Part shown: positions 1 through 10,078 of the stretch, one piece after another
How positions within the stretch are numbered: position 1 is the stretch's first letter
Layout of the letters: each line of letters begins with the position of its first letter
Assembly: GCF_036417845.1 (NCBI RefSeq)
Contig: NC_089980.1
Span: forward strand, 134,566,516-134,630,515
Direction: 5' to 3'
From: Apteryx mantelli
Lineage: Eukaryota; Chordata; Aves; Apterygiformes; Apterygidae
Length of the DNA stretch: 64,000 nucleotides
Translations under genes and position numbers: made by a program
The notes under the pieces: model-generated
Told to the model about the DNA's origin: nothing
Databases searched by the model: none
Seen by the model: only the letters and a program-made list of their open reading frames with translations

Positions 1-729
1 GATTTGCACAGCTTGTGACTACCTTAATTTATTGGTGTTAGAATAGCAACAGTTCCTGCATAGGGGCTTCTTTGCATGCAGGACAGCTCCATCTGCCTTT
101 AAGGCAGGAGAAAAGATCCTGGAGGAGTGTTGTTGAGTATTGTCAAGTCTTTAGGCAGGATAAAAAAAGCGATGCCTTAGGGTAATATTTTGATCTCATC
201 CCACTGGTGTTTTTACAATTAATCTGATTAAGGAGGGTCTTGTCAAGGCCAAATGCTGTGTCAGGTTTTTGGAAAATAGCCTGCAGACAGGCACATATAC
301 GCGCTGGCTGCAATGACCTGTGCATCCTTGTCCTTCTGAAGGCAGGGCATGAAATTCACTGCCCCTGACTTCTGGAGGACGGAAAAATCCTTCCAGCAAG
401 TTACTGGCTGGTTTCAGAGCTTTCTCCAGCACTCAGGAGGATGTTTTATCTCACCCTTCTCTCCCCTTCCCGTCTATACGGCTGCAGGGAACAAGCGGCC
501 AGGTTCACTTCGGGGTCTGTGAGGGTTGCAGCAATGCTGAGCAGATCCCAAAGCTAAAATCACAACCGAGCCAAGCTGGCCTGGAGTCCCTAGGGGCAGG
601 GAATTACCAAATTAGCACCCCACAGCGAGAACGTGCCTTGAGAGCTAGTCAAGCTGGATTTATGGTCCAAGGCTTTAAAGGAGGCAACGGAGTATCTCCA
701 AACTTTTAGCAAGTTAAATAAATAGAGTC

Positions 730-1140
730 CCCCACGGGCAGGGTGGTGACTTCGAGCCCTCGCAGGAGCCCTTTGCTGTGGATCCGCTCGGGACTGGGGT
801 CCCCGCGGCCCCCAGCTGCTGCCCTGGAGGTTTATACAGCTGCCCTGGAGACAGGAGGAGCCGGGGAGGGGGACGCAGCCTCGCGAGCGCCGTGGTCCCG
901 CAGCAGGGTCAGAGGTGGAAACGTCGGGGCGAAAAGAGGAACAGGTGGGTAGGGGCCGACAGCGGGAACACTGGCACTTTTATTTTTGGTGGCCCTCCCA
1001 CCGTACGCGCGCATACGGCGCTGGAAAGCGCAGGGCACGACCGCCTGGAAAGCATCGGGTTGCGCTGAACGAGCCCCCCTCCCCCAAAATAAGGGCATCG
1101 TCGCGCTTTCAGAGGGTGAACAGTCGGGGAAGGAAGTGAC
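730..1140. promoter_or_regulatory. CpG-dense patch, possible CpG island
   Basis: Roughly 30 or more CpG dinucleotides fall in about 400 bp, for example around 780-810, 885-905 and 1003-1020, while the surrounding DNA has almost none. A TATA-like AT-rich run (taaataaata) sits near 715-724 and a splice-donor-like cag/gtgggt near 942-950. It could be the promoter of an unseen transcript, an alternative distal PKHD1 promoter, or simply GC-rich flank. No coding sequence is recognisable in it. Confidence 0.4.
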
Positions 1141-2616
1141 ATTTCCTTTTAACTCATGCAAAGCTTCTGAGTTAAAGCACCAAAACAGGGTTATGCTTAA
1201 GTGAGCACGCAGGGCTTCGTTCCTCATCCCACCTGCGTGCTTTTGTCCTCTCTGTTTCTTGCCTCTTTGCCGTGAAGATGGGTTTGTGCAGCAGGAGACA
1301 CAAGGATGTCTTGATTAGAGCTGTGTGAGCAACCAATTATGCAGGTCTCGGGCAGTGTCGAAAACCTGGGGTGGGGAAACACTTGCTGTGGTTTGACTGG
1401 AATATTTTGTTGTGACTGGACACGAAATGGTATCTTACTGGATTCAAGCAGTTTATAAAGACCTGAAGAGCAGAATTGCAAGAAGGAAAACAGAAGGGAA
1501 TCTGAAAGAAGTTGTTTTAATTGGAAAAACAAATTGAGAAGTTTCATTTGAAAAGAAAAAAAAGCTGAAATGAAATGTTTGGATTTGACTGATTTCCTTC
1601 TTTGTCTGGCCGTGATCAACCCATCAGAGCCAAGCTGAGGTAGAGCAACGCTTTGCTGCATTCTTGGCTGGGGGTAAAAAGGAGTTCTGGCTGAAATATT
1701 TTATCTGCCTTGAGTTCTCATCTTGATGAAGGCCGATCATAGCATTAATAATAGCTGGTAAACTTGGCAATCGCAAACTTATCAAGTGGGTCAGAACTGA
1801 ACCTCATCCCCGAAACCTTCATATACGAGAAAACAACGAGCAGTTACCAAATCTGCCCCTCTGGTTGTACCAATGGTCAAGGTATTTGTGCCAACAGTCA
1901 AGATATTTTCTTCTGCAGTGTCTCATCCACACAGCCCGTGAGCATGCTGCTTTCCCAGCCTGGTGGGACTCAGTATTTCCTTCTGCATGCAGAGGCTAGT
2001 ACTTTTGGCTGAAGATGGTTTAGGTTTTCTCACTGACATCGGCCAAGCTGGCACTGATCACATAAGCAGAGCTCCTCATGCTTTCACATGCCTGAAATAC
2101 TTGGAAAAAAAGGCTTTGCTCTTCCTGGATGAAACGGAGAACTGTTTACTTTCAGTGCAACTGCTGTCATTTGGCTAATGCTGGGGCTCTGTGGCTTCCA
2201 GCAACCAGAGATAACTCAGACCTGGGGAAATGGAGTTCCTCCCCTGCTGCTATTAGGACACAGTATTTCTATAAAAAAACAATGTTAATCAAGCCTATAG
2301 TGAAATCTTTTCTTAGACATTAATGATATAGAGCAGAATTAAAGTTATTTAGGAACCTCTGTTGCTTTCTTGTGGTGTAACAGGTTGGTGTTTTGTATGA
2401 GTGTTTATTCCAGAGGGAATTACAATATCCCTGAGATGTGGCTTACTGCCAGCACATCCACTCAAACCTGCTGTATGACTACAGGCCACAGAGCTTCATG
2501 CAAGGTGAATGAGTCCAATTCCTGTTCAAAGAAAAATATCCGGAAAAAAATTTCAGTTTCTACTAAATGGGCAGCTTTAAACATTTTCCTGCATAACCAG
2601 GATTATTGCAAGTTGT

Positions 2617-2641
2617 CCTCTGCTCTGCTCTGCTCTGCTCT
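2617..2641. repeat. (CTCTG)n microsatellite
   Basis: About five tandem copies of the pentamer ctctg, followed about 35 bp later by a poly-A run (about 2679-2694). The A run and pentamer may mark an old retroposed sequence, but no flanking target duplication is evident. Confidence 0.8.
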
Positions 2642-5600
2642 AGCACGTTTTACGTAAAAGTGCAATCTGTGCAAGCCAAAAAAAAAAAAAAAAGGAAGAA
2701 AGAAAAAAGATATGTCACTTGATTCCAGCCCTGAGAAATACAGTGGCAAGCTCTTCCCTTGTCTCGAGGTGAAGCAAAGCCCAGGAGCAGCCCGCTGCAG
2801 GCTCTTTCCTTTCATGTGACCAATACACACAAATCCATCGTCCCCAGGGGCTCGGGGATCATCGACAGCGGTGGCAGCCTGTGAGAAAGGGGCGAAGGGA
2901 AAGAAACTGTGCTCTCCTTTCATTCACGAGGGTCAGCTGTCCCACCTGTTCCCCCGCTTAGACATGGGTAGCAGGGACAGAGGGGATGGGGCAGTAACAG
3001 CATTCAGAATAAAAACTTATCGAACAGAAGGAATTTCACATTAAAATGAGAAACAAATGGACATTGCCACAATGATAGGAACGAGCACAGACATACAGGC
3101 CGCTGGACATAGTGACAGGGCTGGTATTTGGCTGAATCATTCCTCTGAGAATTGGGACCAGGCCAAGAACAAGCTTCCCAATGAAAGATTAATGACGGAT
3201 GAAACTCAGTAGGTGCAGAATTGCGGCTTGATTCGGAAACCCGATCCACTGCCAGCTGCTTATCTAAACAAGTGCCGCAGTGTCAGTCGGCAGCAGGGCC
3301 TCCGCAGACTTCCCTGGAAGATTGCTCCCGTCCAAGAGACACCTCTTGATTTTAGCAGGGAATGCTACCTTTAGGATTTTTTATCTAACCTGTACATTTC
3401 TCTTGTGGGATGTGTTATTAGTATCGCACGGTTTGCAAAGGTTGCGGCATGCGATTTTTTCCCACGGCCGCGCTGGATTGCGTGCCTTTGTCTCTATTTA
3501 AACTGAAATCTTTGCTAGGCTAGATGCTATCTCTTATCGTGGGGATATAGAGCACCTAACACAATGGGGCTGTAGTCTTCCTTGGGTACTAGCACTAGCA
3601 TGATAAAAACCCTGTAACACAGAGATTGGAGGAATGATGGTTCATCACACTGAAACAGAGCCCTGCTTGACGTGAAGTGTGAATGAGACTGTTTATTAGT
3701 AACCTGGAAGACGAATATCTCTGGAAGACCTCCAGAATGGGACACTTCATTCAAATTTACATTCTCTCCTGACAGCCACGGTTTTGCATTTAGGCAAATT
3801 TCTCAGCCGTGAAGCCAGGGCTGGCCTGGACCTTTTGTTTCCCCCAGCATCCTGTGTGCTCCTTGGCAGGAGCACTGCGGATCTGCTGGAGCAGGGAAGC
3901 TCCCTTGGCATGCCAGCGGGAAGCCCTGAGCCGCGGCAGGCAAAGCCTCTGCAAGGTCCTGGTTTCTCCTTACCCCGTTGCCTTCTGCAGCCACACACTC
4001 TGGCATCTGCCACGGGGTGGGCAACTCGCATCCCCTCTGCGACCAGCGCGACCGCAGAGGATGTGAGCTGAAGCACACCGAACCTTGAAACCAAAGACGC
4101 CTCAAACCTGTCATTAAAGCAGCTGCACTGGCAATAAATTTAGTATTTGAAGAAATTCGTCGACTGTTTAAAATGCAGCGAGAGTGGCTATGGCAACAAC
4201 CTCAATAGAGTTTTATCAACCTGAAAAGTGACACTGTAAAGACATGCAGAAGGGCTCCTGGAGGCACCAACATTTTTTCTCTCAAAGGAAAGAGTTAAGC
4301 CTATTTCAAATCAGCTAGAAAAATGAGCCAAGCACAGTCAGGCAGCTCAGTTAAGGGCTGTAAATGCATTGGCTTTGTCAGATTACATCAAGAGAAAAAC
4401 AGACTATAAATTTAGATCTGAAACAAAACCAGAGTGGGTCAGGATTTTCATTTGAAATATTTGGAAAAGATATTGTTTTGTTAACAAGATGAACATTTAG
4501 CAAAATGAAGTGGTGGTAATAAAATGTTTTAAAATTTGAAAATGTTTTAAAAAATGCCATTTAAGATTTTCAGAAAACTGCTTTTTCTTTTCTTTGTGAA
4601 AAAAATGTTAGGTGATATTTTATGGAAGATGTAAGCTTTTTCAGAAAACATTGATATACTTTGATAACAGTTGATACATTTTTAGAAGATCTAACTAAAA
4701 GTTCCTCAGACTTTTGTGCTGCTCAGTCCCTGATACAAGGAGCAGGAATTAAGAGAAATTTGAAAGTACTGGGATCTACCTACAGTATTTAATAGAATGC
4801 TTTTTGGCTTTTCTTCTTCTTAGTTTACCCTCAATCTCTTTTTGCAAAGTTCTTGTTATCTTCCCTAGGACAGTTCACACACTGTTTATATTAATATCCT
4901 CTGCTTTTACCATCCACCTTGTGTATGTCATGGCAAGCAAGGGAGCTGGTCAGCTGGAGCCTAAAATGAAGGAATAAAGAAAAGGAGATCCACGTACCAT
5001 GGGCAATTTCTTCCCATGATTTGGGAAGTGTTCATAAACTAGCTGTATTGGCTCTCTCATGCTCAGGTTTCCATGCTAAGGTGTTTAGTGTGGGGCTGAA
5101 TGCAGCAAAACCAGACACTGCTTTTGAAATCCCGCTGTTCACTCCCTCCTGACTATTCTTCTTGCTCTACCTGTGAGCATTCAGATATAACTGATGAATA
5201 ATTTAAGCACCTTAGAACCTTAGAAACCTTAGAAGGAAAGATAGGACTTTTTTGTGTTTTATTTTCTTTAGTGCAGAAGGGGCACTCGAAATCTCGTGCC
5301 AGCTTTTCTCACCCTTACTCCCCAGACCAGGGCCACGACAGGGATGGCACAGCTCAGCCTGTTCCAGGATCTTGATGCAGCAGCTTGGTGAGGGCAGAGA
5401 TTTAAGCCCATGATGTTGTTCCCACTCGAAGCACGCTCAGGACTGTAGGAAGTGCGGAGGGACTGGGTACAATCAGTCTGCATGGTGGGACTGAATAGCA
5501 ATGAGAGGTCTTTGTCTGGTCTGCGGAGTCAAACTAGATCCTGATATAAATAAACAAAGACACCCAGCCCCTGTGGACCCCAGGGACAATGCTCAGCATG

Positions 5601-6481
5601 GCTGGTAGATTGGAGGATCCCTGCCTAGCATTGCTGCACTGTCACAACTCACCTTCCCGTGGTTAGCTTCACCCAGTCAGACACTGCAGGCCAAATGGAG
5701 GAAGGCTGGGATGCAGACAGGGAAATTCAAAGCAGCATGTTCAAATCCCCTAGGTTCCTTTGGAAATCTTGGCTCAGCACCCTGCATGCCAGTGTCTAAC
5801 AAGCCTCTCAAGAAAAAAGACAGCAAACACCAAGATTTATTAATAATCAGTCCAGCTTCTTAGCACCTTCTCTTGTGGCCTTGGTTGCTAGGAAGTTTGT
5901 GTCAATACACAAAAGGTGAAGTATTAATAGAAAGAAGTAGCAGCTGATGGGACCTCTGCACAGAGCAGTGCAGCCAGTGAAGGGGATGCCCTCACAGGAC
6001 ACACCAGCCTGTAAAGCCTTCCAGGATACATCTCTACTAGCAAGTCAACATTGCAGGGGTCATTCTCTGATCCTGTGGCCATGTCCATGCTATTAACTCT
6101 CTCACCTTCAAAAACTGGGTGACTGCAACCATACAGCTCACTGGGAGCAAGTTCTGGCCATGTTGACTGCCAAACCATGCCTGGAAATTGTTTGGGATAG
6201 CACTAGTTGGTGTGCGTCAAAACTATGCAGGCGACTGTGTCTGCAACTTATGATCTATGGAGATCTAGTGCCCAAGCCCTGATGCTTTTACTTCACTCTC
6301 AGATGTAGCCACAAATTCCAAGGCACAGGTTGGCCTGTGGGAGGTGCTGAAATCTTCTTTAGAGACTTCCCAAGCTTTAAAGCTTTGCTCCAAACACTAA
6401 CCACTTGAAGCAGTCCTCATCTGATTTCTGCAGCAGGCTGGCAATGTGACTTGATAGCCACCTTCCCTTGTAAAAAACAGT

Positions 6482-7174
6482 TTGCAAATTGCTTGGGGAG
6501 ATGAAAAATGTGATAGGCAAGAAGTGGAAGAGGGCACTAAGTACAGACAAAACCAAGCCGGAAAGCAGAGATCTGGCCTTTCTCCAAGACCTACGTCTGG
6601 ACCGAGTCCCTTGAATTCAAGCAGTTTCACGCCCAGTGTGGCACAGCTTGTACTGGAGGAGGTCTGCTTTTCCATGACCACGTCCGAGAGAAACGTGGTG
6701 TGGATGGTTCAAGCACAAGCCCCATTAGGCTTGCTTTACTCCAGGGTGTTTAATGCTCTATTTACAGGTGCAGATGCTGGGATCAGGCAGGAAATGCTCG
6801 TGCCTCGGTATGGGGCTGTGCATGCACAAGCAGGATTGGGAGGGAGGAGGGGAGCTCCTGAATGGTTGCAGACAAAATCACTAAACCTTGCCTTATCCCA
6901 CATTATCCTCCCTCAGCTGTTCTGCTGGGCAATGTCATGTGGCATCCAACAACTGCTGCATTCCTCGCAAGAGGTGTCCGCGTTACAGGGGCTGGGGGCA
7001 GGAGCGGAGGAGCCCTCCCGTGGCTGCTGCAAAACTTTTCTGTCCCAGAAGCGCTGCAAGTCTTGGGGAAACTTAGTGCTTCCAGAGCGTGTTGCTGCAT
7101 ATAAACAGCATCTGCCCTGCAAAGGCCTTACAGGGAGCATACTGCTGCCCTCATTTTACACACAGGCTACTTGA
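6482..7174 (+). other. Open frame of 230 codons, probably fortuitous
   Basis: This is the longest continuous ORF outside exon 32. The translation has no signal peptide, membrane segment, repeat or family motif that I recognise, the composition is rich in Ser, Leu, Gln and Ala, and other frames and the opposite strand are also partly open because the DNA is locally GC-rich. The start has no strong translation context and no splice partner is obvious. I record it only because of its length; I would not annotate a protein here. Confidence 0.15.
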
Positions 7175-7245
7175 ATATGGAGCAGGTTAGCCCAGATTAT
7201 GCATTAGCAAGTGAAAGAGCTGGGGAATAGGTCCAATGTCTCCTT
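7140..7245 (-). repeat. MIR/L2-like fossil repeat
   Basis: The segment ctcattttacacacagg, then further on agtgaaagagctggggaat, resembles the reverse orientation of the conserved MIR/L2 3' region (ATTTTACAGATGAGGAAACTG followed by a GGCAGAGCTGGGA-like block). The match is degraded and rests on memory of the family. Confidence 0.35.
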
Positions 7246-7655
7246 TTCCTGAGATCTGACTGCTTGATCGTGGCATTTCCCTTAAGTGCAGAGAGATAAC
7301 AGCAATTAGCCCTGGACCCAAGTTAGGCAGAGCCATTCTCCAGAGTGGTGACAGCTCGGTTGGCCTTCAGTTGTGTTTCAAGTGATGGACAGGTGTTCAG
7401 TGGCTCCATGCTTCCACCTAGCGACCAAGAGCTACTGCTCACATCTCCTGCTTTTCTTTATTTCCTTTCTGCTTGCATTGCAGGAATGTTTGTCAGACAC
7501 CCAATGCTGACCCTGTCCACCCCTGTTGCGGGCTGTTTTCACTGGTACGCATAAAGTCTGTAATCTCCGAATGAATGACTGCACATGAGCAAAAACAGAT
7601 GGCCTGTGGGGATATTTTTAAGCAGAACTTCCCTTCAGCAAGAAAAAAATTGCTT

Positions 7656-7745
7656 GCACTCATGTGCATGCACACACATGTGAATTTATGCACACACTAA
7701 TGTGCAGGCGCACATGCATAACATACACACATATATTTATTTATC
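7656..7745. repeat. Imperfect (CA/TG, CATG)n simple repeat
   Basis: Alternating purine/pyrimidine DNA dominated by ca, tg and catgca units, ending in an atatatttatttat stretch. No gene in it. Confidence 0.7.
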
Positions 7746-8224
7746 AAACTGTACTACTCTCCTTTTCAGTGGGCAGTAATACCTAAACATGGTCGTCAGC
7801 ATGTAGCATGCCTTTACGTTTCATATAACAAGACTCTTGTGCAAACCCACCATTCTTCTCCTAGCCAGAAGTGTGGGTGAGGAGCTTGTGTTTCTGGTCA
7901 TTAAGGACAATGTTACCCACCAGCTTCCCTCTTTCTTTCCAAGTTGCAACCCATTCAGGAGGATGGTTCCTGAGGTCCCGTGCCTCACCTAATCTGTGAC
8001 TTTTATGCAGACAATAAACTCCTCTTCTCCTCTCAGTCAAATAAATCCATTGGACCTGCAAATCTGAGAATTTTTAGTGTCTTCTATATTAAGCATTTCC
8101 TCAAGGTTGTACCACAAAATGCTGTACAGAGCAACAAAGGCGATAACTCATATTTTGCTCACTGAGATCCAAAGAGGTTGGGGGACTGAGTATGCCAGAG
8201 CAAAGATGAGAGATTAAATGTCTT

Positions 8225-8640
8225 GACCCTGGATGCACCAATAAGCCTTAATGGCCCTGATCAGCCCCACCTGGAGCCTCCCCCCACCCACACAACCATG
8301 GGCCCAAGGGTCCATTTAAACTCAGCCCAGGGCTTTCAGTCTCTGTCTGAGCTATGTTATAGATGTTACTCTTTCCAGCCCTGGCTCCTGGATGGACCTT
8401 GGACCTGTGTTGTAGCTACATTTCCATCTCTGTTTCCTTTTTGTTGTGATGGGACCCTGGATCTGCTCCATTCCCTCTATCTGGGGCTGTTAATGGACCT
8501 TTTTACCAGCACCCAGCTCTGCCCACACTGTTCAGACCTGGCAGGGATGCACCCTGTCCATGTAGGTACTGCCTGTACCAGGGTCACCCTTGGCTCCCAG
8601 CTCATCCTTCCTCATGGAGCAGCTAGTTCTTGCTGTGCCT
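8225..8640. repeat. Possible degenerate interspersed repeat
   Basis: GC-richer block with a quasi-repeated phrase (variants of tggatggaccttggacctg, gggaccctggatctgctcc, ttaatggacctttttacc). It reads like avian interspersed repeats I have a vague memory of, and its long open frame (8223-8648) has no protein family features. Family and orientation cannot be assigned. Confidence 0.3.
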
Positions 8641-8798
8641 TGTCATGAAAACAGACTTCTGCCTCAGACCCTGGGTCTTGTGACCTCTGGTAGCAAAGTT
8701 GCTACTCATGGTGAGGAAAGCATATGCATAAGGAAAGGGATAAAGGAAGACTGGGATGCAAATTATCATTGTCTTTGAAGACTGTCTTTTTTCTGACT

Positions 8799-8842
8799 AT
8801 ATAAATATATATATGTAAGTATATGTATAAATATGTATATAT
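8799..8842. repeat. (TA)n-rich microsatellite
   Basis: Alternating ta/tatg units (atataaatatatatatgtaa and similar) form a short low-complexity run. Confidence 0.75.
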
Positions 8843-9822
8843 TTGGAGTATTCCCTCAATATTACTCCTTATTCTGACCATGCCTGCAGTGAAACTCTGG
8901 CTAATAAGTAAACTGAGTGTAGACTCTTGGGCAGAACGGGGTTAAATTTCACTGGGTTCCTGTAATCATTGGCTATATGCAGTTGAGACACAGGGGCTTG
9001 GTCCAAGAGTAAACCAAACCCAACTGGTTCCACTGTTGGGCAGATCTCCAAAACTCCCTTGAAAGTTGATCACCCATGACTTCCTGCCACTGTGTCTCTG
9101 AGTTGAGGCCAGGGAAGAACAAGAGAGGAAGAACAAGCAAGCCTGTTTCACCTCCTTTTGGGGATGAGGTAAGAGCATATATACATGCTGCTGGTGCTCA
9201 ACCAGTGCATGGTAACTCATTAAACTGTAGCTGTGTTGTTGTGTCGCAGAGCTCCCTGTGAGTTTCAATGGAAGCTTCCATGAAGGCATCCATATTAATG
9301 CAGGGCCAGTAGGATTGGTGTTAATGCAGCTGTTCAGCACCTGACTAAGGCTAGTCTGGGTTTTCCTGCCAGTCAGGGGAGGGGCATGGTTCCCCATGGG
9401 GTGAATCATAAAGCTATACATGGTCACTGCTCACTGTCTTGCCAGAGACTCTGTAAGGACCCATGGGAGTGCGGGTACCTAAGGTGTGCTCAGGTGGTCT
9501 GCATACGCCTTGGTCAGAGTTCCTGCCAAGCTCAGAGGCTCCTAGTAATGCCATGGAAGGATAAAATTGAGAGTATACAAGGAAACCTCAAACTCCACTT
9601 GCTGTGAAAGCCACTCCCAGGTCAGATGTCAGCATACCAAGAGCCACCATTCAATCAATTTTTGTTGGGGGTGTGGGGGGGGGTGGAAGGAGAAGAATAA
9701 AAAGGATTAATTGTCCTGTTAGAGGATCTAGTTATATACCAAGGGGAGAACAAGTCCAGGTTACTCCCTTTGTGATCATGAAAGACTTGGAACAAAATAG
9801 TTAACAGTAGCAAGTAGCTTAT

Positions 9823-9845
9823 GTTAATAATTAAACTTGCCCAAT
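9823..9845 (+). promoter_or_regulatory. PKHD1: HNF1-type palindrome plus CCAAT box: candidate PKHD1 promoter
   Basis: Bases 9823-9835 (gttaataattaaa) match 12 of 13 positions of the HNF1 consensus GTTAATNATTAAC. A CCAAT box follows at 9841-9845 (gcccaatgg). HNF1-beta is known to drive mammalian PKHD1 through a conserved promoter site. Here the pair lies about 3 kb before the start codon and about 230 bp before a consensus splice donor, the geometry expected of a promoter with a non-coding first exon. Assigning it to PKHD1 is inference. Confidence 0.5.
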
Positions 9846-9879
9846 GGACAGGTCTGAGCTCTGTCTGTGATGGGCATTG

Positions 9880-10078
9880 AGCCTGCTGAGAAACTAGTCC
9901 GGTGGTTTTCAGCGCAATGAGGCCAGTGACCCACGCGGGGACTGACCTGAGTGCCTGACACAACTGTGGACCTGGAATTGCAGTAGAGCAGATGTTAAAG
10001 GGATGGAACAGCTATTCTGGCATCTGTACTTCCACACTTTGCTCATCTGAGAAAGGGAAGAAGAGCAAATAGAATAAG
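9880..10078 (+). other. PKHD1: Candidate non-coding exon 1 of PKHD1 (5' limit unknown)
   Basis: A perfect donor (ataag/gtaagt) at 10078/10079 ends a stretch downstream of the HNF1/CCAAT pair. Human PKHD1 also has an untranslated exon 1 before the ATG exon. There is no TATA box, so the transcription start is a guess placed some tens of bp after the HNF1 site. Confidence 0.35.

Larger units (their letters stand above)
1..9800. other. Upstream flank with no recognised gene
   Basis: No exon of a neighbouring gene could be recognised on either strand. Open frames here are short, lack family motifs and overlap each other on both strands. Contents I could identify are a CpG-dense patch, microsatellites, poly-A tracts, possible fossil interspersed repeats near 7.1 and 8.2 kb, and AT-rich stretches near 4.3-4.7 kb. 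In mammals the next loci upstream of PKHD1 are the miR-206/miR-133b cluster and IL17 genes; neither mature microRNA sequence is visible on either strand. Confidence 0.6.

Noticed and set aside
2679..2694. Poly-A tract as a processed pseudogene tail
   Set aside because: The sequence before it shows no recognisable coding gene, and a pentamer microsatellite lies next to it, so simple low-complexity DNA is the better reading.
1..9800. miR-206/miR-133b cluster expected upstream of PKHD1 by mammalian synteny
   Set aside because: I looked for the mature sequences and their reverse complements and did not find them; they probably lie further upstream.
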